Positions 18,346 through 26,063 of a DNA stretch of 64,000 bases are shown here, piece by piece. Below the pieces are notes generated by a model. It saw only the letters and a list, made by a program, of their open reading frames with translations. It searched no databases and was not told the origin of the DNA. Positions within the stretch are counted from its first letter, which is position 1, and every line of letters starts with the position of its first letter. The position numbers and the translations under genes were made by a program. Location of the stretch: positions 1 through 64,000 of the forward strand of contig JALFRA010000039.1 in NCBI GenBank assembly GCA_022785125.1, written 5' to 3'. Source of the DNA: Clostridiales bacterium. Its GTDB lineage: Bacteria; Bacillota; Clostridia; Oscillospirales; Oscillospiraceae.

Positions 18346-19542
18346 TCACAGCAGCCACACCTGGACAGCCTGTCCGGCTTCCACCGGCGGAGTGCCTGCC
18401 GGCAGTTCCACCAGGCAGTTGCATCCCACCAGGGAGGCCAACTGGCCGGAGGAATGACCCACCGGCAGGGCCACCTGCCCGTTCTCACACCGGCCCCGGA
18501 GAAACCGCCGCCGGGGGCTGGGCTTGTCATAGGGGGTGGTAAGGACTGCCTGCTTCTGCCGGGGGAGCAGATGGGGCTCCCCGGCCAGGGCGGCCAGCAG
18601 AGGACGGGCCAGCAGTTCAAAGGTGGTGAAGGCGGCAAAGGGATTGCCCGACAGAGACAGGATGGGCTTGCCCTTATACCGGGAGAACATGGCTGGGGTA
18701 CCCGGCTTCAAGTCTACCTTCCAGAATGCCCGCTCTGCCCCCAGCAGGGGGAGGGCCTGATGAAAGATATCCTTGTCACCCACTGACACGCCGCCGGTGC
18801 TGATGAGCAGGTCGCAGTCCGCCAGCATCCCCTCCATGGCCTTCGCTACGGCGGCAGGGGAGTCGGCGGCGTGACGGCAAAGGGCGGGGATGCCAAGCTC
18901 CGTCAGCCGGGCGGTGAGCAGAGCCCCGTTGGAGCCGTAGATCTTCCCGGGAGGGAGGAGATGCCCGGTCTCCACCACCTCGTCCCCAGTGGTGAGCAGT
19001 CCCACTTTGGGTCTGCGTCGCACGGCTACCTCTGTCATACCGGCGCTGGCCAGTACGCCAAGGGCAGCAGCATCCAGCCGGGTGCCCTCCGGGAGCAGCA
19101 GGCTGCCCGTCCGGTAGTCCTCACCCTGGTAGATATAATTTTTATAAGGAGGGAGGGAGGCATAGATGTTTACCGGGTTGCCACGGTCGGTGTCCTCCTG
19201 GCGGAGTACGCAGTCACAGCCTTGGGGCAGCATGGCTCCCGTCATGATGCGGATGGCCTGCCCGGGCAAGAGAGGGGATTTTGCCTCATCTCCCGCATAC
19301 AGGGTGTCTGCCACGGGCAGACAGACCGGATGGTCCCGGTCCGCCCCGGCAATATCGGCGGAGCGGAGGGCATAGCCGTCCAGAGGGGAACGGTCAAAGG
19401 GGGGCTGATCCATGGGGGCAACCACGTCTGCTGCCAGGGTGCGGCCCAGGGCCTGAAAGGCAGGAAGTACCTCGGTACCCAGGTGGGACAAACCCTGGGT
19501 CATTCGCTCTACCGCCTGCTCCAGAGAAAGATCGGTGTCCAT
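18346..19542 (-). CDS. moeA: Molybdopterin molybdenumtransferase
   Basis: A 398-aa MoeA that inserts molybdate into adenylated molybdopterin. PPFDRSPLDGYALRS, the MoCF motifs LLTTGDEVVETG and ISTGGVSVGDKD, and SLSGNPFAAFTTFELL give all four domains. ATG 19542 lies 2 nt after the stop of the preceding gene. The longer frame upstream is only that gene read out of frame. Confidence 0.95.
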   Translation of the reverse strand: MDTDLSLEQAVERMTQGLSHLGTEVLPAFQALGRTLAADVVAPMDQPPFDRSPLDGYALRSADIAGADRDHPVCLPVADTLYAGDEAKSPLLPGQAIRIMTGAMLPQGCDCVLRQEDTDRGNPVNIYASLPPYKNYIYQGEDYRTGSLLLPEGTRLDAAALGVLASAGMTEVAVRRRPKVGLLTTGDEVVETGHLLPPGKIYGSNGALLTARLTELGIPALCRHAADSPAAVAKAMEGMLADCDLLISTGGVSVGDKDIFHQALPLLGAERAFWKVDLKPGTPAMFSRYKGKPILSLSGNPFAAFTTFELLARPLLAALAGEPHLLPRQKQAVLTTPYDKPSPRRRFLRGRCENGQVALPVGHSSGQLASLVGCNCLVELPAGTPPVEAGQAVQVWLL

Positions 19543-19544
19543 GG

Positions 19545-20570
19545 TCAGCACCCCTTGCCAAAGGGGCAGATAGGATAGTGGCACTCCGGGCAGCCCAGGC
19601 ACAGGCCACCGTGACCCAGGGCCTTCAGGTCGGCACGGCTCACCTTGACTCCGGCGGCGATGCGGGGGAGTACCAGGTCGAACACGGTGGCCTTGGCGTA
19701 CATGACACAGCCGGGCAGGCCCATAATGGGGGTACCATCGGCAAAGTAGCCCAGCAGGAACATGGCCCCCGGCAGCACCGGGGCGCCGTAGGACACGATG
19801 TCCGCGCCGGTGTCCTTGATGGCCTTGGGGGTCTTGTCGTCCGGGTCCACACTCATGCCGCCGGTACACAGGATCATGTCCACCCCTTTGGCCTTGTAGT
19901 CCAGGGCGGCGGCGGTGATGGCGGCCATGTCGTCGCCGGGGAGGCAGTGCTCCGTGACCTCAATGCCGTAGGCGGCCAGCTTGTCAATGATGACGGGGGT
20001 AAAGGTGTCCTGAATAAGACCCTTGGCTACCTCGCTGCCGGTGGTAATGAGGCCGCAGGTTTTCAGCTTCCAGGGGGTGAGGGAGAGAATGGGGCCGGTG
20101 CCGGCCCGCTCCTCCACCTGCCGCAGCTTGTCCTCGGCAATGACCAGGGGGATGATACGGGTGCCCGCCAGCTTGTCCCCCTTGTGGACGACGGTGTTGG
20201 TGTGGCGGGTGGCGATCATGATGTCGTCCTCGCCGTTGAGGGCGTTGAGCCGCTCCACGTCCACCTGAAACAGGCCGTCGATGTCAGCGATGAGCTCGAT
20301 CTTGCCCTCCTTCACAGCGGTACCGTGCATATGCTCATTCTGGCACAGGGCCTGAAGGCGGAGGGCGGCCTCGTCCTCATGGAGCATCCCGGGCTGGCGC
20401 TCCCACACGTAGAGGTGCTCCTTGCCCATGCTCAGCAGCACCGGGATATCCTCCTCGGTGACCACATGGCCTTTGCGGAACCGGGCGTCCTTGGTGACGC
20501 CCCGAATGATTTGGGTCAGGTCGTGGCAGAGCACGTGGCCCACTGCATCACGGGTGTCGATCAATTTCAT
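19545..20570 (-). CDS. MoeA-like molybdopterin-binding protein with Cys-rich C-terminal tail
   Basis: A 341-aa protein and the first gene after the riboswitch. The central part is a MoCF domain (GLITTGSEVAKG, ILCTGGMSVDPDDKTPKA, APVLPGAMF, GLPGCVMYA). The first 70 residues are not obviously MoeA domain I. The last 20 residues hold five cysteines in C-x2-C-x2-C-x4-C-x5-C order, suitable for a metal or Fe-S site. The precise step is unknown; a MoeA paralogue for an alternative (for example tungsten) cofactor is possible. ATG 20570 follows GGAGG; the upstream in-frame codon is only a TTG. Confidence 0.85.
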   Translation of the reverse strand: MKLIDTRDAVGHVLCHDLTQIIRGVTKDARFRKGHVVTEEDIPVLLSMGKEHLYVWERQPGMLHEDEAALRLQALCQNEHMHGTAVKEGKIELIADIDGLFQVDVERLNALNGEDDIMIATRHTNTVVHKGDKLAGTRIIPLVIAEDKLRQVEERAGTGPILSLTPWKLKTCGLITTGSEVAKGLIQDTFTPVIIDKLAAYGIEVTEHCLPGDDMAAITAAALDYKAKGVDMILCTGGMSVDPDDKTPKAIKDTGADIVSYGAPVLPGAMFLLGYFADGTPIMGLPGCVMYAKATVFDLVLPRIAAGVKVSRADLKALGHGGLCLGCPECHYPICPFGKGC

Positions 20571-20583
20571 GTTGTATTCCTCC

Positions 20584-20620
20584 AAACAAAAAAGAGGTAC
20601 CGTCCGATCCGGTACCTCTG
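20584..20620 (-). terminator. Leader terminator of the molybdenum operon
   Basis: A 10-bp stem (20610-20619 with 20593-20602) followed on the - strand by TTTTTTG, directly before the GGAGG of the first gene. It is the likely expression platform of the upstream aptamer. Confidence 0.85.
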
Positions 20621-20644
20621 GACAGAAGGGTACAATACCCCCTG

Positions 20645-20752
20645 TGAAAGAGACTCCTTTTCAAAGACGGAAGGCCGCGCCGTTTCCAGAACGACCCTGG
20701 CGGTACGCCATAGGCTGAGCCCGTAGGCGGTTCCGCTCGGAGCACACTCAAT
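20645..20752 (-). ncRNA. Putative molybdenum cofactor (Moco) riboswitch aptamer
   Basis: This is the leader of the molybdenum operon. On the - strand it reads GTGCTCCGAGCGG near its 5' end and GCGGCCTTCCGTC near its 3' end, with internal hairpins such as TGGCG-TAC-CGCCA. These resemble the CUCCG and GCCUCCC ends I remember for Moco RNAs. Its position between a promoter and a terminator, ahead of Moco synthesis genes, supports the call. I have not aligned it to a covariance model, and the edges are approximate. Confidence 0.6.
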
Positions 20753-20759
20753 TTTCATC

Positions 20760-20788
20760 AGCATACCACATTTTTTGTTAGATTGCAA
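20760..20788 (-). promoter_or_regulatory. Promoter of the molybdenum operon
   Basis: On the - strand, TTGCAA (20788-20783), a 17-nt spacer and TATGCT (20765-20760). The start point would fall near 20753, giving a leader of about 180 nt that contains the riboswitch. Confidence 0.7.
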
Positions 20789-20840
20789 TGGTCAAGGTGG
20801 CACGGGTGTGGTACACTACAGAAAGAAAGGGGAGAGAGGC

Positions 20841-21785
20841 ATGAGAAAGCTGCGGGGACGGTTTGCCCCCAGTCCCAGCGGGCGGATGCACCTGGGCAAC
20901 CTGTTTTCCGGGCTGCTGGCCTGGTGGTCGGTGCGCTCCGCCGGGGGGACCATGGTGCTGCGGATGGAGGACCTGGACCCGGACCGGTGCCGGGCGGAAT
21001 ACGCCGATCAGCTGGCCGACGATCTGCGGTGGCTGGGTCTGGACTGGGAAGAGGGCTATCAGACGGGAGGGCCCCACGGTCCCTATACCCAGAGTGACCG
21101 CACAGAATTGTATGCAGACGCCTTCCGGGAGCTGGAAGAAAGAGGACTGATCTACCCCTGCTTCTGCACCCGGGCGGAGCGGCTGGCCGCCTCCGCGCCC
21201 CACCGGAGCGACGGACAGGTGATCTATAGCGGCAAGTGCAGACACTTGACAGAGAAGGAGCGGGCGGAATTGGGCGAAAAGCGTTGTCCTGCCTGGCGTT
21301 TGATGGTGCCTGACAGGGATGTTAGCTTTACGGATAAACTGCAAGGAACCTATACCGAAAACCTGCTCAAAGACTGCGGAGACTTCATTGTCCGCCGATC
21401 CGATGGGGTGTATGCCTACCAGCTGGCGGTGGTGTATGACGATGGGGCCATGGAGATCAATCAGGTGGTACGGGGGCGGGACCTGCTGGACTCCACCCCC
21501 CGGCAGATTTATCTCTACGAGCTGCTGGGTCTGACCCCGCCGGAGTTCTGCCACGTTCCTCTGCTGCTGGCCCCCGATGGCAGGCGGCTGTCCAAACGGG
21601 AGCGGGATCTGGATATGGGGGCTCTGCGGCAGCGGTTTACGCCGGAGGAGTTGACCGGCCTGCTGGCCTTCTGGGCCGGGCAGCTGGACAGGGCGGAGCC
21701 GGTGCGCCCGGCGGAGCTGGCCAAGGACTTCGACTGGGCCAAGGTGCCCGGAGAAGATATTACGATCGATCCCGATCAACTGTAA
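20841..21785 (+). CDS. gluQ: Glutamyl-Q tRNA(Asp) synthetase
   Basis: A 314-aa truncated GluRS paralogue that attaches glutamate to queuosine in tRNA-Asp. It has the class I HIGH-like segment (R7-FAPSPSGRMHLGN-20), a KMSKS-like LSKRE, and the zinc ligands C107, C109, Y129 and C133 typical of YadB/GluQ. It lacks the anticodon-binding domain of GluRS. ATG 20841 follows AAAGGGGAGAGAGG. It is transcribed divergently from the Mo operon. Confidence 0.93.
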   Translation: MRKLRGRFAPSPSGRMHLGNLFSGLLAWWSVRSAGGTMVLRMEDLDPDRCRAEYADQLADDLRWLGLDWEEGYQTGGPHGPYTQSDRTELYADAFRELEERGLIYPCFCTRAERLAASAPHRSDGQVIYSGKCRHLTEKERAELGEKRCPAWRLMVPDRDVSFTDKLQGTYTENLLKDCGDFIVRRSDGVYAYQLAVVYDDGAMEINQVVRGRDLLDSTPRQIYLYELLGLTPPEFCHVPLLLAPDGRRLSKRERDLDMGALRQRFTPEELTGLLAFWAGQLDRAEPVRPAELAKDFDWAKVPGEDITIDPDQL

Positions 21786-21820
21786 AAGGACGCCGCGGCA
21801 ATCTGCCGCGGCGTCCTTTT
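21784..21820. terminator. Bidirectional terminator
   Basis: A perfect 17-bp stem (21784-21800 with 21804-21820) with AAAA/TTTT ends, between converging gluQ and the YerB-like gene. Confidence 0.92.
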
Positions 21821-21824
21821 ATGT

Positions 21825-22919
21825 TCAGGAGAAGCTTACATTGCAGTCGGTGGGGACCACGCACACATAGGTGTTGCCCACGCCGAAGGTAATGGGGTTG
21901 CCGTTAGAGTCCTCATAATAGAACTGGCCGCTGGGGGCCTGCTTGCTCCAGGTCAGCTCGGTGATCTTGCCGCCGCAGGCGAAGTAGCCCTTGCCGCCGC
22001 TGGACAGATCCACGGTGATGTGGCCCAGATAGTCGCCGGTGTTGTGGCAGGCAGTCTTGAGGATGACCACGTTGGTGACCTCCACCTGCTGCTGGGTGTT
22101 GCCGTCTATGTAGGCCGCGCCGTACTCCTCCACCCCGTACTTACCTGTGTCCTCATTGTAGACGAAGCGGCCGGTCTTGTAGCTGGAGACGGGAACGGTG
22201 ATCTGGGTGGCGTCCACGCCGTCGGCGGGAGTGCCGTCCTGAGCGAAGTTCATCTCATAGGTATAGCCATCCTTGTGGTCCAGGCGGATGTTGTAAGTGG
22301 GCAGCCGGTCCATGATGGACTGGCCGGTGGTGACCACCGTGTGCTCCAGGCTGTAGCTCTGCTTACGCACCGGGTCACGCCACATCAGGTTGCTGTTTTC
22401 GGTGCTGCCCAGATAGGGGCCCCGCACCGCGTCCAGGGCGGTGACGCCCCAGGTCTTGATTTTGCTGTAGGCGTCCTCGCTGCCGCCGGCATGGAGAAAG
22501 ACAGCGTCGTGGCCCAGGGCAACCTCCAGATAGTAGGGACGGGCGGAACGGACGGAGCCGATAGTGCCCACCCCATCCAGGGACTGATAGACGCCCACCA
22601 TGCGGGTGATGCCGCCCTCGGCGGGGATCTCATAGATGATATCGGCCTGAGACTGGCCCAGCTGGGGGAGGGCCTGCTTCAGGTTGTTGAGCATGATGGC
22701 CACCGGACGGCGGTTGACCCACTCCTCGCTCATGGGCAGTCCGGTGAGCGGATTGAGAGGACCGTCATAAGGCGTGGCAGAGGGGGACGGGTCAGCACTT
22801 TCCACCACGGGGGCGGAGGAAGTGGGCGGCGCGGGAGAGTCCTCCGGTTTTGGGGACCCACCGCAGGCGGAGAGCAGCAGGGGCAGCGTAAGCAGCAGGG
22901 GCAGCAGTTTTTTTCCCAT
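21825..22919 (-). CDS. DUF3048 (YerB-like) lipoprotein
   Basis: A 364-aa secreted lipoprotein with a signal ending LLLSACGG. A low-complexity Pro/Ser linker (about 22-52) is followed by the DUF3048 core: LTGLPMSEEWVNRRPVAIMLNN, SQADIIYEIPAEGGITRM and SVRSARPYY. The C-terminal half matches the companion YerB domain. B. subtilis YerB is the best-known homologue and its function is not established. The promoter is TTGACG-18-TATGAT at 23017-22988. RBS CGGAGGAT. Confidence 0.92.
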   Translation of the reverse strand: MGKKLLPLLLTLPLLLSACGGSPKPEDSPAPPTSSAPVVESADPSPSATPYDGPLNPLTGLPMSEEWVNRRPVAIMLNNLKQALPQLGQSQADIIYEIPAEGGITRMVGVYQSLDGVGTIGSVRSARPYYLEVALGHDAVFLHAGGSEDAYSKIKTWGVTALDAVRGPYLGSTENSNLMWRDPVRKQSYSLEHTVVTTGQSIMDRLPTYNIRLDHKDGYTYEMNFAQDGTPADGVDATQITVPVSSYKTGRFVYNEDTGKYGVEEYGAAYIDGNTQQQVEVTNVVILKTACHNTGDYLGHITVDLSSGGKGYFACGGKITELTWSKQAPSGQFYYEDSNGNPITFGVGNTYVCVVPTDCNVSFS

Positions 22920-22987
22920 GACGGTATCCTCCGTTTTCTTGCTGGGCGCCCGCCGTGGGGGCCGGGGCTCCGCGGTGTGGTATCCTT

Positions 22988-23017
22988 ATCATACTCTGTG
23001 GGACAGGCTCCCGTCAA
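22988..23017 (-). promoter_or_regulatory. Promoter of the DUF3048 gene
   Basis: TTGACG (23017-23012), an 18-nt spacer and TATGAT (22993-22988) on the - strand. Confidence 0.6.
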
Positions 23018-23042
23018 GGTGGCCGGGATCGGGAAATTACAC

Positions 23043-23071
23043 TTGTGATTTTACCCGGGCTTGGGTATAAT
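23043..23071 (+). promoter_or_regulatory. Promoter of the DUF4364 gene
   Basis: TTGTGA (23043-23048), a 17-nt spacer and TATAAT (23066-23071). It lies just 26 nt downstream of the divergent promoter. Confidence 0.7.
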
Positions 23072-23109
23072 GGTTAGTAAGCGGCAAGCGCTTCGGAAAG
23101 GAGAACTCC

Positions 23110-23643
23110 ATGGCACGTCACGGTTTCATCCACGACAAACTGGATATTAAGTTCCTGATCCTCTATATCATGGCACGGGTGGCGTCTCCCATCGACTTTC
23201 ACGCCCTTACTGACCTGACCATGTGCGACGACGGGGTGGACTACTTCGAGTTTGCCGAGGCGGTTTCCGAATTGGTGGAGACCGGACACCTGGTCCTGGA
23301 GGGCGACCTGTACGCCATCACCGACAAAGGACGCTCCAACGGCGCGGCCTGTGAGAGCAGCCTGCCCTACACCGTCAAGCAGAAGTGTGGGGTCAATCTG
23401 GCCCGGATCAACGGCATCCTCCGGCGCAATGCCCAGGTGCGTGCCCATGTGGAGGATCGGCCGGAGGGAGGCAGTACGGTGAAGATGGAACTGGACGACG
23501 ACAAGGGCAACCTGTTCACTCTGGAACTGTTCTGCGGTACCCGGGAGCAGGCCCGGCGCCTGGCCAAAGGCTTCAGGGAGGAGCCGGAGCGGGTGTACAA
23601 TGATGTGATCACCGCTTTGCTGGAGTGGGAGAAGAATCGATAA
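23110..23643 (+). CDS. DUF4364 family protein
   Basis: A 177-aa cytoplasmic protein. The N-terminal 80 residues look like a winged-helix domain (HDKLDIKFLILYIMARV, then a FAEAVSELVETGHLV recognition region and YAITDKG wing). The C-terminal part is a mixed alpha/beta sensor-like region. The family is common in Clostridia and has no assigned function; a regulatory role is inferred from the fold only. RBS AAAGGAG. Confidence 0.85.
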   Translation: MARHGFIHDKLDIKFLILYIMARVASPIDFHALTDLTMCDDGVDYFEFAEAVSELVETGHLVLEGDLYAITDKGRSNGAACESSLPYTVKQKCGVNLARINGILRRNAQVRAHVEDRPEGGSTVKMELDDDKGNLFTLELFCGTREQARRLAKGFREEPERVYNDVITALLEWEKNR

Positions 23644-23668
23644 TTTCCCGGGAAAGAAAAAATAATGG

Positions 23669-23697
23669 TTGACAAAGCCTGGTCGGGGCGCTATAAT
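23669..23697 (+). promoter_or_regulatory. Consensus promoter for the tRNA-Leu pair
   Basis: TTGACA (23669-23674), a 17-nt spacer and TATAAT (23692-23697): a perfect sigma-70/sigma-A promoter, fitting a stable-RNA operon. Confidence 0.92.
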
Positions 23698-23729
23698 AAC
23701 CGAGCAGTCTTTTGACGGGGCTGTGTTTT

Positions 23730-23815
23730 GCGGATGTGCTGGAACTGGTAGACTGGCTAGCTTGAGGTGCTAGTGGCCCACGGCCGTACGGGTTCGAGTC
23801 CCGTCATCCGCACCA
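23730..23815 (+). tRNA. tRNA-Leu (anticodon GAG)
   Basis: The acceptor stem GCGGATG/CATCCGC, encoded CCA, T arm CGGGTTCGAGTCCCG and a long variable arm (class II) fold normally. The anticodon loop TTGAGGT (23762-23768) gives GAG, reading CUC/CUU. Confidence 0.97.
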
Positions 23816-23818
23816 TAT

Positions 23819-23906
23819 GCGCGAGTGGTGGAATTGGCAGACTCGCTAGATTCAGGTTCTAGTGTGCATTACGCACGTGCGGGTTCAAGTCCCGCCTCGC
23901 GCACCA
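23819..23906 (+). tRNA. tRNA-Leu (anticodon CAG)
   Basis: The acceptor stem GCGCGAG/CTCGCGC, encoded CCA, class II variable arm and T arm are intact. The anticodon loop TTCAGGT (23851-23857) gives CAG. It starts 3 nt after the previous tRNA, so the two are processed from one transcript. Confidence 0.97.
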
Positions 23907-23944
23907 AAAAAGAAGGACATCCGTGAAGGGTGTCCTTCTTTTTT
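23907..23944 (+). terminator. tRNA operon terminator
   Basis: A stem of at least 12 bp (about 23909-23922 with 23928-23941) ends in TTTTTT, immediately after the second tRNA. Confidence 0.9.
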
Positions 23945-23971
23945 GGATACCTCAGGAAATTAAAAATGCTC

Positions 23972-24102
23972 GGGGCAAGCACCCGCAAGGGGTACGCCGC
24001 ATCCGTAAGGCAGCGAAGCCGCCAACGGCTGCGCTGTGAATTGCCCCTGCGCCGAGGTTTTGGGCTGACAGCCCCAAACGCTCGTGCGGCGCAAAAGCGC
24101 CG
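23972..24102. other. Non-coding segment with nested inverted repeats
   Basis: The tRNA-DUF4317 gap holds a nested set of complementary arms. GGGGCAA (23972-23978) pairs with TTGCCCC (24041-24047). Inside are CAGCG/CGCTG (24011-24015/24032-24036) and AGCC/GGCT (24017-24020/24027-24030). An imperfect stem at 24058-24078 and CGGCGC/GCGCCG (24087-24092/24097-24102) follow. No credible ORF is present. It may be a structured leader or a dispersed repeat. Confidence 0.45.
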
Positions 24103-24155
24103 ATGACCCCCAATAAGGTGGGCTACCATTATCCCGGAAATGGAGGACCAGGACC

Positions 24156-25289
24156 ATGAATGAAAAAGAAGTAGGGGAGCTGCGCCGCCGGTTCAAGGCG
24201 GACAAGAGTGCCATCACCCATGTGCGGGGCTGCTACGTCAACGAAAAGAAGGAGATCGTCTCTCAGTTTAACCAGTCTCTGGCGCTGATGAGCGAGGAGG
24301 AGAGCGAGAAGCTGCTGGCCATTCTGCGCCGCACCCTCTCCGGTGGCATTGACCGCAACCTGATCGACATCAGCTTTGCCACCAAGCAGGTGGCGGAGGG
24401 GGAGGAGCACAAGCTGCTCATGGCCCTGCGGGATTCCGGACTGGGGGATGAGGAGGCTGTCCAGGCCTTTTTCCAGAAGGCCATCGACAGCCTGGACCTG
24501 GAAGGCAGCTATCTGATCCTGCTGGCTCACGACCGGTACGACGTACCCTACCGGTCTAAAGACGGTGAGACCCAGAAAGACGCCTCCGAGGAGGTCTATT
24601 CCTACATCCTGTGCAGCGTCTGCCCGGTGAAGCAAACCAAGCCTGCCCTCAGCTTCCAGGCCCGGGAGAGCCGCTTCTATAATCGCCAGGCTGACTGGCT
24701 GGTGTCTCCGCCGGAGGTGGGTTTCCTGTTCCCCGCCTTTGACGACCGCACCACCAACCTCTATGACGCGCTGTACTACAATCGAGATGTGGGGGAGAAT
24801 CACGAGGATTTTGCCCAGGCGGTATTTGCTTCCCCTATCCCTATGCCCGCCCAGGCCCAGAAGGAGACCTTCCAGTCTATTCTGGGAGAGACTTTGGGGG
24901 AGGAGTGCAGCTACGACGTGGTCCAGGCGGTCCATGACCAGCTGCGGGAGCTGGTAGAGGAGCACAAGGAAAACAAAGAAGAGGAGCCTCTAATGGTGTC
25001 CAAGGGGGCTGTAAAGTGTGTGCTGCTGTCCTGCGGTGTGTCCGAGAGCCATGTGAACGCCTTTGACAGCCGCTACGACGACAGCTTTGGCGCGGAGACC
25101 CGGCTCAGTCCCCGGAATCTGGTGGACGCCAAGCAGGTCCAGGTCTCCATGCCCGACGTAACCATCAAGGTGTCCCCGGAGTACAGCGCCCTGGTGGAGA
25201 CCCGCTCCATCAACGGGAAAAAGTACATCCTCATTCCGGCGGAAGGGGAAGTGGAGGTCAACGGGGTGCCCATCCACATCGACGGTTGA
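24156..25289 (+). CDS. DUF4317 family protein
   Basis: A 377-aa soluble protein without signal peptide or membrane segments. The N-terminus MNEKEVGELRRRFKADKSAI and the middle SYLILLAHDRYDVPYRS are typical of this clostridial family. Function unknown. It is followed 75 nt later by a YesL-type gene; no operon logic is evident. Confidence 0.85.
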   Translation: MNEKEVGELRRRFKADKSAITHVRGCYVNEKKEIVSQFNQSLALMSEEESEKLLAILRRTLSGGIDRNLIDISFATKQVAEGEEHKLLMALRDSGLGDEEAVQAFFQKAIDSLDLEGSYLILLAHDRYDVPYRSKDGETQKDASEEVYSYILCSVCPVKQTKPALSFQARESRFYNRQADWLVSPPEVGFLFPAFDDRTTNLYDALYYNRDVGENHEDFAQAVFASPIPMPAQAQKETFQSILGETLGEECSYDVVQAVHDQLRELVEEHKENKEEEPLMVSKGAVKCVLLSCGVSESHVNAFDSRYDDSFGAETRLSPRNLVDAKQVQVSMPDVTIKVSPEYSALVETRSINGKKYILIPAEGEVEVNGVPIHIDG

Positions 25290-25363
25290 CCACAAGCTGG
25301 GAATTGCATCTTTTTGAAAAATAGAGTAGAATCAGGTATCGACTTTTGCAGGGAGGCATTGCC

Positions 25364-26005
25364 ATGGGAATCTTTAACCCGGAGCACGGCATCTACCGCC
25401 TGACGGAAAAGATAGCCGATCTGGTGATTTTGAGCGTGTTTTGGCTGGTGTGCTCCATTCCTCTGGTGACGCTGGGACCGGCCACTGCCGCGCTCTATAA
25501 TACAGTGGTGCGTTGTATCCTGGGGGATGAGCGCAACAGCTGGGCCCTGTTTTTTCGTACTTTTAAGACGAACTTCAAGGTAGGCGCTCTGACCAGTCTG
25601 GTAGTGGTCCCGCTGATGGCGGTGCTGGTCATCCTCCATGAGGTGCTCTACCAGATGGCCCTGACGGACAATGTGGGCTATACGCTGTTTTTTGCATACC
25701 GGGTCTTTCTGCTGCTGCCCATCGGCTTTCTCTGCTACCTCTTTCCAGTGCTCTCCCGGTTTACCTTTCAGGTCAACGGCCTGTTGGCCAACTGTGGTAA
25801 GCTGGCCATTGCACACCTGCCCAGCACCGTGCTGATGGCGGTGATCGCCTTTGGCGCCGTTATCGTGTGTTCCAATCTGCCTGTCCTGATCATGCTGCTG
25901 CCCACCATTGTGACCTGCGTGCACGCGTTTCTGCTGGAACGGATCTTCCGCCCCTATATCAAGGAGCAGCAGCCCGATGAGGACAACGAAGAAGTGGAAG
26001 AATAA
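25364..26005 (+). CDS. YesL/DUF624 family membrane protein
   Basis: A 213-aa protein with about five hydrophobic helices. The opening (MGIFNPEHGIYR, then ADLVILSVFWLVCSIPLVTLGPA) is the DUF624 signature. YesL-type proteins often accompany carbohydrate ABC transporters, but here the neighbours are DUF4317 and a terminator. The acidic tail QPDEDNEEVEE is cytoplasmic. ATG 25364 follows AGGGAGG; an upstream in-frame TTG is unlikely. Confidence 0.88.
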   Translation: MGIFNPEHGIYRLTEKIADLVILSVFWLVCSIPLVTLGPATAALYNTVVRCILGDERNSWALFFRTFKTNFKVGALTSLVVVPLMAVLVILHEVLYQMALTDNVGYTLFFAYRVFLLLPIGFLCYLFPVLSRFTFQVNGLLANCGKLAIAHLPSTVLMAVIAFGAVIVCSNLPVLIMLLPTIVTCVHAFLLERIFRPYIKEQQPDEDNEEVEE

Positions 26006-26013
26006 TTCCAAAT

Positions 26014-26060
26014 AAAAAAGCCGCGCCGGCTTCCATCGGGGAAGCCGGCGCGGCTTTTTT
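26014..26060. terminator. Bidirectional terminator
   Basis: A long GC-rich stem (26014-26034 with 26040-26060) with A6/T6 flanks, between the converging YesL and GntR genes. Confidence 0.93.
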
Positions 26061-26063
26061 ACG

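Noticed and set aside
23869..24129. - strand frame ending in LVREAGLEPARA
   Set aside because: This C-terminus is the well-known false translation of the antisense of a tRNA gene; here it is the tRNA-Leu(CAG).
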